Shown piece after piece: positions 35,319-47,407 of a stretch of 64,000 bases of DNA. Made by a program: the position numbers and the translations under genes. This DNA comes from Salvia splendens (taxonomy: Eukaryota > Streptophyta > Magnoliopsida > Lamiales > Lamiaceae): NCBI RefSeq assembly GCF_004379255.2, contig NC_056036.1, positions 496,001 to 560,000 on the forward strand. Direction: 5' to 3'. Every line of letters begins with the position of its first letter. Within the stretch, counting starts at the first letter, position 1. Below the pieces are notes generated by a model. The model ran no database searches. It was not told the origin of the DNA and saw only the letters and a program-made list of their open reading frames with translations.

Positions 35319-36300
35319 TTAATAGCCACATTTTTAAATCTATTTAATTTATGTTCGATGTGTTTTAAACTGTTTCTTTTCATATGTTTAAAATTTAAAA
35401 TTTAAAATATAGTAGTTGCATAATAGTATAAAATCGGGATCATCCATGAATATAGATGTTCAATAGATTTGTACGTGTGTGATGGCCTACTAGTAGAGTG
35501 ATTAATTTTTGAAGTCAATAGTCTCACGTTCAAATCCATCGTGATACAACCTTCCATCGTGATACAACCTTCAAATTTCTTATCACGTACGTGTAATATA
35601 TTGTTGATGTTTTTAAGTTAAACGATGTTATTTTATCTATGAGTAAAATATATAAGCTAGCTCATCGATAATGATATTGACATAGTATTATTTAATAGGA
35701 GTAGATGACAAATTTCTTAATTTTTTTACTTTTATAAATAGTAAAAACCTTTTGGACTGTACACAAAAATAGACATAATAAACGATTATAATACATCTTA
35801 CAAAAGAATGTATTTTATTTAATTCTGTTTTTTAATTAATCCATTGAGTTATGGTAGTGGTCGTTAAGCTGAATTTGGACACCCATCTTCAAGATAAGGA
35901 CGTAAGTTGTAAATCACTACCTAAACTAAATTAACTAACACAGATTCTCTGACGACAGTATTCACTTGATCCTTTTTATAATGTTACAAGTAAAATTGCT
36001 TTATTTTGCATTTGATAATATGATTGTTGAATTAATTTATTAGGCTGCTTAATTTGATTGTTTAATTAATGGGTTAGGATTAGGAAAGTGATAGTTAGGA
36101 GACATATCGCTTCGACCAATTGTCTCCATTGTTTTATAGTCTAAGAGTAGGTAATCAAGAATTATTGTTTTAAACATTAATTAACATGCTGGAAGAGACA
36201 TAATTTAAAATTTTTCTTCAATGACTTGGTATTTAACCAAATTTTATGATTTAAATGGTTATGAATCTTTTAAATTAATTATAAACAGATTAGTGGATTT
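35319..36300. other. Intergenic between C2H2 and AP-2 sigma genes
   Basis: AT-rich, with no supported gene. A short perfect repeat of 'cgtgatacaacctt' is at about 35540-35568. Confidence 0.55.
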
Positions 36301-36304
36301 TTGT

Positions 36305-36402
36305 TAGTGGAGTGGGCTTAGTCCATTTGGTATTTGGGCTAAATTCGGATAAAGCCTAGTTGAACACTTGTATTTGGGTCCATTTTGTATTTGGGCCGCG
36401 TT
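36305..36402 (+). promoter_or_regulatory. Cluster of site II-like TGGGC elements before AP-2 sigma gene
   Basis: TGGGCTTA, TGGGCTAA, TGGGTCC and TGGGCCGC occur within about 100 bp, 200 to 300 bp upstream of the start codon. TGGGCY site II elements are known in plant promoters of genes active in proliferating cells. Function here is inferred. Confidence 0.4.
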
Positions 36403-36607
36403 CAGTTTAAATGCTGAGCAAGGAAACTAAAATAGCAAACAAACCAGAAGAATTGAAAGATTTACTAATTTCAAACATTCCCACATTAATAAAATGAAAA
36501 TTTTCTGAGTCAATATAGTGAACCGATTACCAAATCATCATCGCAATTAATCCATCCCTCTTCAAAATTTTATTATAGGAGCTCAGCTCACTTCAGTTCT
36601 TGGGAAA

Positions 36608-38673
36608 ATGGTAAATTCTCTCTGGTTGTTTTGTACTCCATTTTTAATGATGCAATTATTCCTCATTTCCTGAATCACGAATTTGTGTTGAATCTCGCAG
36701 ATCCGGTTCATACTATTGCAGAACAGGCAAGGGAAAACTCGATTAGCCAAATACTACATTCCTCTCGAGGAATCCGAGAAGCACAAGGTTGAGTACGAGG
36801 TAATTCTCCAACTTGTTCTGTGGATTGATTCGAATTTGTGATCCCAAGCTGTGAATCTTGAGTTATAGTTCAATTTTCTTTTGCAGGTTCATCGTTTGGT
36901 TGTGAATAGGGATCCCAAATTCACCAATTTTGTAGAGGTCATAATATTTTTCAATTTATGTTTGTGATCATCACTTTCTAATTTTGCCTATTTCTTGTAA
37001 TGTGAGTATGATTCTGGTTGTGTGTTTGTGTGGATATATGGAATTGTAAGGTGAAGAGAGTGTCACAAAGTTCCTTTTTTTTGTTTTCTTTACTTCTTTC
37101 TTTCTTTCTTTTCATTGTTCATACTCTTATGAGGTGCTTACTTTGGAAGATATCATAAATTTATAAACATGTAGTGTTCGAATGAACAATTCTTCAAATA
37201 CTTAATCCTATGTATGTTAGTGTAATCCATAATCCCAAGAGTGTATCCCTTTATTCGACTGGTCTTGGTTGTGTTATAACGGGACGTTAAGAAGCTGATG
37301 GGATCTTTCATTGCAGTTCCGAACTCACAAGGTCATCTACAGGCGGTATGCTGGTTTATTTTTCTCATTGTGTGTAGACATTACGGACAACGAGTTGGCT
37401 TATTTGGAAAGCATTCACTTATTTGTGGAGATACTGGATCACTTTTTCAGCAATGTGTGTGAGCTAGATCTCGTATTTAATTTCCACAAGGTATGCTGCT
37501 GAACCGTTTGGTTTCAATAAGAATCTGCAGTGGAACTTTTGTGCTTAATTAACTACAACTTAGTTGCCTAATCTTTATTTATGTTTTATCAGTTGTGGCT
37601 GTGCCTTGGTATGTTTTGTTTTTTTGAGGGATGTGTTGTTTTTGTATCTGTTCTTGATTGGCGACATAGCAATATTTTTGAAATATGTGTTTGAACTACG
37701 GATGAATGCTGATTTTGCACCTGATTACATACCGGGCTGGAAATCTTTTATTCATGTGTTGCCCTAGAGTATGATCATGGTACATCTCTCGTTGGCTGTC
37801 TGCATGTTACCAACTACTTGAACCTAAAATCGTGTGAGCTATGATGGCCTACAGAGATTGATTTCTAATTCTTTTTGTATATGAGAAATTGTCTCAGTGG
37901 TGATAATTGAAAACTTGGCCTCTCAATAGTGTCAGTGTGTACGCTGTTTGTTTTCCATCTCTTTTCCCTTCTTAGCCCGTTTTTTGGCGGTTTTCTGGTA
38001 CTTACATTTTGGAGGGTAATTGAAACTGATCATATAATCTGAAAATTGTGTACTTCAAAACATTGATGGATGCATGAATTTAGTTCCTTTGGTTGCTTCT
38101 GTTCTATAATGGTGCTATGTGATTGTGATCTGTGTATTTCTCAGTGCATTATTCAGAATATCGTGTTTACCTTTTGTTCTCATTTAGCTGGTTTCAGACC
38201 TGATGAATATTCTGTACTGTATACTGTACAGGTGTATCTCATACTAGATGAGTTCATACTTGCCGGGGAACTGCAAGAAACAAGCAAGAAGGTAATACTT
38301 TTTTTATTACTGTAACACAGGCATATTATCAAGAATCCTTTTGTCAAATAAATTTTGTGGGCTTTTCTCCACTGTTAATATTTTGTGTGGATTTCGTTGG
38401 ATATAGCTGCCACTTTTTGTATGCACGAATGGATGTTATTTGAACGTATTTAGCTGGACTGTAGTAGCTAAATCCGCATGGTTCTATTCGTGTACAGAAA
38501 ATGTTTATTATATGCAGAAAAATGAAATGAGAAATGTTCATCTTTTTCGTTTTCTTTGGAGAATGATTTGTCATTCAGGGAAGGCTAACTTGCAAATTAT
38601 CTCATTCCATTTTGTTAATCGTGAACTGTAGGCAATCATCGAGAGAATGGGAGAATTGGAAAAGCTGGATTAG
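36608..38673 (+). CDS. AP17: AP-2 complex subunit sigma (clathrin adaptor small chain)
   Basis: Small sigma subunit of the AP-2 adaptor, which recruits clathrin and cargo at the plasma membrane for endocytosis. Exons: 36608-36610, 36701-36799, 36887-36937, 37317-37490, 38232-38291, 38632-38673 (429 bp, 142 aa, the family's exact length). The protein starts [20 protein letters not shown] and is one clathrin-adaptor small-chain (longin) domain, with '[17 protein letters not shown]', '[12 protein letters not shown]', '[15 protein letters not shown]' and '[11 protein letters not shown]'. All junctions are GT-AG with frame kept. The first coding exon is the start codon alone, with GTAAAT following it directly. 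The AP-2 rather than AP-1 assignment rests on '[20 protein letters not shown]'. Confidence 0.96.
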
Positions 38674-39671
38674 AGATTGCTAGGAAGAGCACAAACGAGG
38701 CTACAGAATACCAACATTCAGCTAAAACATACTCTTGCATCTCTCTTACACCGTGCATGCTTGCAGCATTTTGACTTCTTGTTTGTAAAGGTCCTAAAAA
38801 TTCTCTTTGTTTGGTGAATTTTATTTGGATGCTTTTTGATTCAGCTTGTACTAAATGTAAAAGGATGTAGTCTGCACAGGGTTGAATTATTCATAATTGG
38901 TGATAAAATATTAAATTTTCTTCCGAGAGACGATGTGATTCAGTCTTGTTGGTCTCTTGAGGCTCTTGTTGATGATTTTTTATATTTGAATTTTTTAAAT
39001 TATGATAGATATGTTTGTTTGTTTGTTTGGATAAAGATGAGATTGTGATGGATTTTGGTCGATCTTGAACTAAATATTTAAGTGATTGTGGTATATATTT
39101 GAAATGTGTAATATGAAGTCAAATTATCAAAAATATTCATTCGGTGGTAACAAGCTATCTTGATTGGCTCCCTTTTAAGAGATTAATTTAATATCGTGTG
39201 AGCCAATAACTCATGTATCAAATACTACTATTAAACTTATAAGAACATACATTATATTTTATCTTAGTCATAAGGCCGAGAAATGTATGCTTTTTTTTTC
39301 ATTCTTCCACTCCGCTATGTATTTTACTCTATCACCTCAACTACTTCGTAATTACTTTCAGTTCGGATACTCTACGCATTTTATTATTTTGAGATATTAA
39401 AACATGAGAGTTAGGGTATATGATAATATTGCACTAGTGTATAAAATAACCGTATTTGCCAATAAACATACACATAACAAATTAAATCTAAAAAACAAAA
39501 CTATAGACAAAACGAGGATCTAGGATCTCATATGAATATCCTCTCCTCCTTATTTGTTACTTCATTCTTATTTCAAATAATGAGAACATAGTATTTCTCA
39601 ATAATGAAGTATATATACAGGTAAATCCGTCACTAATCAACGACCGTCTGTAAATCCGTCGGTAATCCACA
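38674..39671. other. Intergenic after AP-2 sigma gene
   Basis: AP-2 sigma 3' flank, then AT-rich DNA up to the end of the GASA gene. No gene is supported. Confidence 0.55.
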
Positions 39672-40124
39672 TCAAGGGCACTTTTTGCGGCCGTTGTGGG
39701 TGGTCAACGAGGCATAACACGGGCAGGCATCTTGGTTGCCGGAGGTTCCCGGTGGCACGCACTGGCACCGAGTGCAGCACGTGCCGCACGCTCGGTGACA
39801 CATATTTTGCCGAGACGCTAACATGCACCTTCTATCACATTCCGTCCCACAATCTGTATTCATTCAATTATTCATCATAATTTCACAAACAATATATATA
39901 TGTAATTAATATCTATTTAACCTATTTTTGCTTCATCCAGATTGCCTCCTCCAATCCCATCCACATCTACACCCTGCACTTAGCATACAAACCAAAGTAT
40001 TGAAAATATGGAAAGAAAATTGTTGTAAAAATCAATCTATACATACCGTTTCATGTGGTTTAGCAATGGAAACGAATAAGAGAAGTGTGATAAAGCAAAC
40101 AAGAAGAGAAGTGGACGTAGGCAT
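39672..40124 (-). CDS. GASA: Gibberellin-regulated GASA/snakin cysteine-rich secreted peptide
   Basis: Exons in transcript order: 40047-40124, 39922-39973, 39672-39853 (312 bp, 103 aa). Residues 1 to about 22 form a signal peptide (MPTSTSLLVC then a hydrophobic run to 'FVSIA'). A short variable linker follows, encoded by a 52-bp exon. The C-terminal GASA domain has twelve cysteines in the family spacing ('CGTECDRRC', 'CHRACGTCCTRCQCVPPGT', 'CPCY') and ends KKCP. Family members are secreted or wall-localised and act in growth responses to gibberellin and in antimicrobial defence. The exon 2 acceptor is 'gtgcag'; the earlier AG would put a stop in frame. The frame is intact. Confidence 0.93.
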
Positions 40125-40197
40125 GGCTCTATTATAAGGCTAATTATACTTATATTTTGTGGGAGATCATATGAAATTGTTGAAGGAAAAATTATGG

Positions 40198-40205
40198 TAT
40201 TTATA
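40198..40205 (-). promoter_or_regulatory. TATA box of the GASA gene
   Basis: On the minus strand TATAAATA lies 74 bp before the start codon, implying a leader of roughly 40 bp. Confidence 0.6.
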
Positions 40206-41310
40206 GTGTGAGAATGTTGAAACGTCTTGGAATCTAAAACCTTTTTTTCGTAATATTCTTATTTGTCTTCCTATATCAAATTGCAATAATAGAGGAATCA
40301 ACCAGCTGGATCACCCCTTTGTGTGTAGCTTGTAACATCCTTTTCAATAAGGAAAACTACAGGAAAAATCACTAACTTTGGTCAATTTATTGTCAGTCCT
40401 TCAACTTTAAAAATGATTAATTATATAACTTTGACATTTTTTAACTGCCTATTGACAAAAAATTTCGGAATGATCATACGAATCTGAATTTATCGACGTG
40501 GTGCATACATGTATAAAAATGGAAGACGTGGTTGACTAGGTGTATTAAATGACGTCTTATAAGTAACCGAACGTTTTATTCACATAATGTTTTCCATCCG
40601 CCACAACATACATAATTTCACCCAAATTTGTCACAATATACATAATTTCGTCCAAATTTGAGATTATAGGATAATGAAGAAAAATTTAAATATTATTGGA
40701 TATGAATTCATTCTTCTATCACCGACTTAAAAATGAATATTTTATTTCTAGTTATTTTAGGTGATGGAGTGAGAGTGAGAGTGAGACATTAAAGAGTTTG
40801 GCAAGAAACAATTATAGCGGTAATTAGAAATAATTGTTTTACATTCCTGCACGTATATCCCTTTTAACTGCCCTTTTCATCATAATAATTAAGTAATCAA
40901 TTACTTATGTAACCTGCGATGGATGCCTTTGGTGTCATTAAAAATAGTGTTTATGGGTTATCAATTGCATTAATACTCCTACGATATAACATTTGGCTAC
41001 GACTTATTAATATTTGTTAGCTATACTACAACCAAAATATAAAACACAGATTGATTTGTAAGACTTTTCATCAACCAATACACAGGAGTTTGAGTCAATA
41101 CAAATTACAAACCATTATAGTCCGATAGATATTAAAAATAAAAAAAAAAGCTAGAAGAACATGTAATCAAGAAGAAGTCCGTAGCTGATTACAACCCAAA
41201 TAATTACAATAGTATGAGAAATCACAACATCCACCGTTGGCCATCCCAACCAACCGTTTTTATTACCACGGCACACCATAACTAACTTTCTAATAATAGA
41301 CATGTAGTAA
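40206..41310. other. Intergenic between GASA and membrane-protein genes
   Basis: AT-rich. No gene is supported. A stretch at about 40355-40560 ('aatcactaactttggtcaat' and following) looks like common dispersed repeat DNA, but I could not find its ends. Confidence 0.45.
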
Positions 41311-41715
41311 TCAAATAAATCTAAACCAAGAAGAGTGAAACGAGGACTGGTAATGAACCAGCACAAAAAGCAGGAGCAGCACCAGCACCAGCCCGGACGC
41401 CGACCCCGCGTCGTCGTCGGCAGCCGCGTGGTGATAGTGGTGGTGGTGCGCTCCGAAGTTGTAGCGCAGGAGGCGGTGGCGGAGCATGACGAGGTTGAGG
41501 ACGACGATGAGGAGCAGAGGCAGGAGGAGGAGGCTGAAGCGGAACCCCGTCTTCCGCTTCTCCATCCTCTCCTTGTAGTCCGAGTGCGTCGCCAAGTAAA
41601 CCAGCATCAGCAGCACGGCCGTGAACGCCATCAGCTGCGGCGGCGGCGCCCCGAAGGAGGCTATGGCTTGCTCTTTCCAGCTCATCCCCTTTTTCACTCG
41701 TAGAAACCAACCCAT
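41311..41715 (-). CDS. Small uncharacterised membrane protein (134 aa)
   Basis: A single-exon frame on the minus strand. Features in order: a conserved-looking start MGWFLRVKKGMSWKEQ; a hydrophobic span at about 28-43 (MAFTAVLLMLVYLATH); a charged loop (DYKERMEKRKTG); a second leucine-rich span at about 56-72; a basic stretch (RHRLLR); a histidine/aspartate-rich segment (HHHHYHHAAADDDAG); and a third leucine/valine span at about 108-121. The GC-rich coding composition contrasts with the AT-rich flanks and supports a real gene. Similar short proteins with a MGWF start, a W-K motif and two spans occur in many plants without known function. Overlapping frames on both strands here (41321-41710, 41335-41703) are shadows. 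Confidence 0.75.
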   Translation of the reverse strand: MGWFLRVKKGMSWKEQAIASFGAPPPQLMAFTAVLLMLVYLATHSDYKERMEKRKTGFRFSLLLLPLLLIVVLNLVMLRHRLLRYNFGAHHHHYHHAAADDDAGSASGLVLVLLLLFVLVHYQSSFHSSWFRFI

Positions 41716-44700
41716 CTCTATCTTCTAAATTGTTACAGGAATTGATGGATTGGAGAAGACAGAATGGATGATTTTATTTTTATCACCCACTTTGGCCTTT
41801 TCGCTATATATATAAAGTTTGATGCCCAATTTGAGTTACTTTTTTTCGTTGCTAAATATTCGTTAACAAAGACTTTATTGTTCGATTTTGGTGTTTACTG
41901 TTTAAATTTGTGATAAATTTTGATTTTTCGGTTCGTTTAGATGTATAGAAACTGAAAAGAAAATGAAAGCCAACGGACAATTGTAATAATTTAGATTTTG
42001 ATTTTTTATGATTCAGTTTACTAGCTAGTTTGGTTCTGAAAATTGATCGATTTCTTGTTTAATTCGATTTGAGCAAAAAAAAATTAATCCAATGTTCATC
42101 TCTGCTACTTTTTTTTTAATAGTATGTGTCACTAGGCCAAGCTTTGTAAAATGTAATTAATTGTATGTAACATTATCTTGAAAATCGAAAGCATATTAAT
42201 TATGTTATGATCTTATCATAGTTGCTACAATCTTCTGGAATATACGTGGTGCAACACATGGACGATATATATCTACTTATGAAAATTTCAAATTATGAAT
42301 AATGTATAGTGTATGTGATTGAGAGAGAGAGAGAGAGTATATGGTTTTATGACTTTATCGCAAAAAGATTGAATATTCACTCTTTTCACCATTCCTTTGG
42401 GTTGGCAATATTATTCCAAGAGTGGAGTAACTTTTATTATTCCTCACTCGAAAAATAGATTGCTGCGGGGTCCGAATATTAATGGTTTTTGATTAGTCAC
42501 TCTTACCATTATGAAAAGAATTATTCATTTAGTTACACTTGTATCAACATCAAATTTTTAATAATCATATGGTATGTTAGAGCTCTCTTAATTGCTTTAC
42601 TGTTCTTTTTCTAGTAGTGTATGTTCACTCAATACATGACGTTCCAAAGATTTGAGCTAAATTAGAAGACTGAAAACAAAACTTATTTGATAACTTAATT
42701 AGATAGTGGTTTATAACCTTGTGTTCAAATTTCCCAATGCAACGGAATTGTCTATTGATCAAGTGAACGATATCAAAGATTGGAGTGAAGATTGATACTA
42801 TGTTTGTTGTCTTGGTCCCAGTTGTGTTATGATTTGAGTGAATCCATTGTACTGAGATTGGAGTAAAGATTGATAACATGTTTCTTGTTTTAGGTGACAA
42901 GTCGTGCTTTTCTAGCTTTTGCTATTGTTTTTATGGTGTCGGTGCCCTAGAATTCGGTTTTCATTATTGTGTTTTATTTCATTAGTTGTTCCTATTTGTG
43001 TTTGCTTTAGATTTTAGGTTGTTGGTGTTGTCTGATGTTTTATTGTTTTGTAGGGTTTCGACATTTTTTTCTATTTGAGCTTTTAAGATATGACTCTCTT
43101 AATCACTTTGATGAATCTTTTCTCATTTGTATGACTAGCTCAAGCAATATTGTCTTAATAAGAAAAACTGGTTTTACAAATTACAATAGTTACATCCTTA
43201 ATCTAGTACTAGTTGTTTCTACTTGTCTTGACCATAACATGAGTATGTACTTTTTTTTCTCCATTTTAACTATTGTTCCTATTAGTTTTTTAAAACGAGA
43301 ACAGAAAATGAAACGCCCCTATTAACATGGAACGTAGGAAGTACTATATAGAAGCCAAATATCAGCTAAAAATTAAATAAATTAAGGCCTATACTTTTCT
43401 CCACTTACTACGAAATTATAAATTCCAATCTTGGGCCGCAATCTAAACTCAACTAGAATACATCTCAGTTTGAATGTGGATTGTCCATAAAAACAAAAAT
43501 GCATCTTAGGCCCAATCAACAGGCAAAAAGGGTTTGGACACTTTTGTTCACCGTTGACGGCAAGTAGAAATTGGGGATTTTGAGATAAATTAGATTAAAT
43601 AAGTTATTAATCTAGGAGCTACAAGGATACATTGGTAATCTTATTTATTAATAATATTTTAAAAAAGAGGCTATAGTGGATAGAACGAGGACTCTTAATA
43701 AATCTAATGGTTTTGAAGAGTTAAATTCATCTATTTTTCGTTAAGTCAATATAGCAAAGAGAATGCACGATACGATACAACTCTGAACAATTTTAAAAAA
43801 CTATTTAACCATTTCAAAAAACTAGAGCTTGATTTGTTGGACTGTTAAATCATATTTAACCTAAAACGAACGAAATCTTTTAAATTTGTTAGAAATTAAC
43901 CTTTAATTAGAAGACTTATAATTGGCAAATTTGAAAAATAAATATGAGCGAAGAGAAATCTAAGCCAATGGTCGCCAAGTGTAAAAGGTTATATAACAAG
44001 GCTTGTTTTTTCTTATGGTAACTACTCCATGATTAACTTTTTCTAAATAGTCTATATGGCATATATTCTTGAATATGCTAATCAAATTTTAACCAAAGCA
44101 AAAACTTACCAAAGTAAGCGAATAAATATCATTTTTAAGTCTCTTGTGTGTATGAGAGATTGTTTTACTGTACAAAGTGCGAAAATGTTAATTAAAATTG
44201 AATGCTAATTTATACGCATTTAAATTCCAAGCCCCTAAGTAATCTCCAGACTCCATATTTAGATATATACGAATCTTGACAAAATAATTATAATTTATTT
44301 ATTTTTTAATTTCTCCTAATCTTTATTTTACAAAAAAATCATTCTGAATGGTGATTTTGAGAGTTGTGAAAGATATACTTGAGAATTAATATAATACTAT
44401 AAGATACGTAAATCTATTAGAATATATCCTCTTCTTGGAGTTTCTTTAACATTTATACCAATGAAATACATATATCTATGAGAGAAGAGGAGAAAATAAA
44501 TGCATGCTCTATTTATAACAAAAAAACTCGGCCTAAATAAAGTCCAAATCTTACCGCAAGTAGCTAATTTCACTAATTTGGCAAATTTAAATAAATAAAT
44601 TTAAATCTCTAACTATTGGCAAATGCCAAATGTACAACAGTTATTGTGGAACAAGCAAAATGCAAAAGTTTGTAGAGATGACATGTTAGTTATTATTCAA

Positions 44701-45655
44701 ACGTAAGCAAATTGTATGTGGCAATACGACTTTTGGATCATAGGTAATTACCACATAAGTAAATATTGGATTATGTAAAATTCAAACAAAGTACTCAATG
44801 GGCTTGACGTTGATAAAAAAAATTTGTTTTTGGCAAGATGAGAGTGACTCATCGGTCGGTAACTTTGAAATCAATTTTGAAAATATATGAATCGATTAAG
44901 CTCAATATATAGATAGTAAAAATGAATATTCTATCACAACTGAATAATGGATTCGACTAATACAATAAAACTGAAGCAAAATTTGGTAGCAGACATCACA
45001 ATTCACGACATTATTAGTCTTAAAAGATGGGTCTTCCAACACTTCCAGATCGAAAGAGGGATTCCACACAATAATTCCAAATCACAAATAGCAAAAATAC
45101 AAAAAATCTGAAAATTTAACATGTGTCATATGTTACAACAATCAACAACTACTAAGTAATTTAAAGCAAATGAGGCTAAGCCAATTTACTACAAGCAATG
45201 ACTAAGATAGATGGATCGCCATCTATTATTATGGTGCGACAACGAGGCTAAACATGATGAGCCTCATACTATTGTTGTGGTATTACCTTGCCGTCTATTA
45301 ACATTTCACCCGACCTCATTAAAGTGTGCTATGATTCGCAACAATTCAATATATCTAGCGTCAACTTACACTGACTAATAGCAAAAAAAAAAAAAAATCA
45401 AAATACAAGCATAAATAAGCACAAAACGATCAGGTAAATAACTATAAAATCATTTTGTTAGATTTTTTAGCTCTTATTGAACATTTTACCTTGTAATATC
45501 GAATAGAATTTCCATTGACTCTAACAAACCAAGTTCAACAAACTAAAAAATTTGTTCTGTTATTTTCAATTTTTTTTGCATAATGCAAACCTATGGAAAA
45601 GGCATTAGGATGAATGGTGGGGACCATATATCCGCTTAAACCCTAGTAGACTCTC
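41716..45655. other. Long intergenic stretch, nothing firmly supported
   Basis: AT-rich DNA. A GA run is at about 42322-42338. An imperfect repeat lies at about 42778-42890, where 'gattggagtgaagattgata' recurs with changes. The open frames at 42625-42900 and 43035-43325 have no family resemblance. TGGGCC-type words are near 43433 and 43508. No RNA gene is recognised. Confidence 0.5.
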
Positions 45656-45670
45656 CTGCTCTACTCGAGC

Positions 45671-45680
45671 GACACGTGTC
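45671..45680. promoter_or_regulatory. G-box palindrome upstream of the unknown gene
   Basis: The perfect 10-bp palindrome GACACGTGTC contains the CACGTG core bound by plant bHLH and bZIP factors and has the form of an ABA-response element. It is 191 bp before the start codon at 45871. Function is inferred from the motif only. Confidence 0.5.
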
Positions 45681-45870
45681 ACATCCACGGCATTCTCTCC
45701 CCCATAATTATTTTTCATCCCTAAAATAAAAGGAAAAGAAAAACAAAACCTTCCACTCTCCCGCAACTAGCAACTCACCCCTCTCTCTCTCTCTCTTCAA
45801 TTCATCTCTCCCCTCAAATCCATTATCACCACCAAATCGATTTCGAAATTCGAAGTTCGTTCACAGAGAG

Positions 45871-46845
45871 ATGGAGCAGAGCGCGGTTTCGTGCAGTTCT
45901 CTGATTTCTTCGCCGAATGAAGACGAATTCGCCGTTTGCCAAATCCTGCTCGGTCTCAGGAAGCTGTTGTCGCTATCTGAATCGCTCTCCGATCACAACT
46001 GGGGCTGCAGGCGGAAGAGATCCTGCCTTGTCTCGCCTCCGAGCGCTTCATCCTTGCCGGAAAACAGAATTGAAGAGACATGTCTTCCTCTCAAAGCAGA
46101 GGAGGAGGCGGCGGCGGCGGTTTCGAGCCCCGAAACACCGCTTTCCTTCCCCCGCAGCGAATGCGATGATAGGCACAAGCATTCGTCGAAGAAAAGGGTA
46201 CATACTTTCTCCTTAATCTGTTTCCTCTTTGATTTAGTATATTTTGAGTTTTGCTTTGTAAATTACTATTTGATTTTGATGATCCCCTGTTTCCTGCAAG
46301 TATTTTTTCTCCTTCATTAATGGCGAAATTGACGATTTTAACCCTTGGATCTGCAGTTGAGGGAAGGTTACTTGGATATGATAAACAGACTAACTGAGCG
46401 GAAGGAGCTGCTGTCAAGGGTAAATTCGTCATAACATATTTTACCAACAGTTGTCATTCTTCTCTCATCATCACCTTATCTCCTTCTCTCTCCCAATCTA
46501 AACAAAACAGGAGATTAAAAAGGTGAAGAATTTCCACAACGAGCTCAAGGCCTACAATTCCCAGCTCAAATCATTCAAACAAGCGGTATGATCCCCAAAA
46601 CAAGCTCTCGAATTAATCCAATTTTTTAAACTTAAATCAGCATTTTGTTTGTAAATCAGGAGATGAGAAGAGATCATGTGCTCCGATTAGGGGGGCGGGA
46701 TATTGATCTAAACCGTCCCGCGTTCGGCGATGTGGAGGTATGTCAGCCGTTTGATGCGGCCGCGGATAAACGGGCCAGATCTGCTGAAGCGAGGATGAAG
46801 AGGATGAAAATCATCAAAAACAAGTCTAGATTTAGGAAATACTAA
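45871..46845 (+). CDS. Unrecognised probably nuclear plant protein (216 aa)
   Basis: Exons 45871-46197, 46357-46419, 46511-46585, 46660-46845 (651 bp), all GT-AG with continuous frame. I do not recognise the family. In order the protein shows: a serine-rich N-terminus with 'DEFAVCQILLGLRKLL' (20-35, likely amphipathic helix); a low-complexity acidic/alanine part (EEEAAAAV); a basic block ending 'HKHSSKKR'; a coiled-coil-like region across exons 2 and 3 ('YLDMINRLTERKELLSR', 'KKVKNFHNELKAYNSQLKS'); 'DIDLNRPAF', which resembles the DLNxxP-type EAR repression motif without matching it exactly; and a strongly basic C-terminus ('RMKRMKIIKNKSRFRKY') that could be a nuclear signal. A chromatin or transcription role is only a guess. 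Confidence 0.75.
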
Positions 46846-47407
46846 AATCTTTTAATTTATTGTTTTATTTTAGTTCCACATTGACCACTTGGTTCTCCAA
46901 TAGAATTGGATAGAACTAATTTCTTGCTGTTTGCCAAAAATATTGGTTTAATTGAGATTGTAAAGCGCCAACATTTTTGGACTAGTATGATTTATTCTCT
47001 CTTAAACTGATGAATTTATCTGCGGAAAGTTATACTAATTTGGAATGAATGGAAGAGATATTGTTGTACTACTGATTCTCTTGTGTCGTCATATTATATT
47101 TCCATTTATAACTAAACAAACTTGATTTACAAGAAAAATATGGGTGACAATTTTGATCTAAAGATTTTTATAATAGAATTTGAGATATTAATTTTATGAT
47201 TACGAGAATAATTATACCAACAGTTGTAGTTGCTGTTACAGGAAATGAATTTACGATGAATAGTCACAAAAATTAATACAGACCAAATCCAAACTTATAC
47301 TAGTTCTTTAAAACTCATATATGATGAATGAATAAAAATCATAAAATCAAAGACAAACATTAATCAAAGGGTGTTCTCTAGTAAATTTTTTGCACGAAGA
47401 TAGTATA
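46846..47407. other. Spacer between convergent genes
   Basis: AT-rich 3' flanks of the unknown plus-strand gene and the minus-strand tubulin gene, with no other feature. Confidence 0.6.

Noticed and set aside
41321..41710. Two overlapping alternative frames in the small membrane protein gene
   Set aside because: They consist of low-complexity arginine/alanine or glutamine/glutamate runs created by GC-rich codons. Only the frame ending at 41311 has membrane spans and a conserved-looking start.
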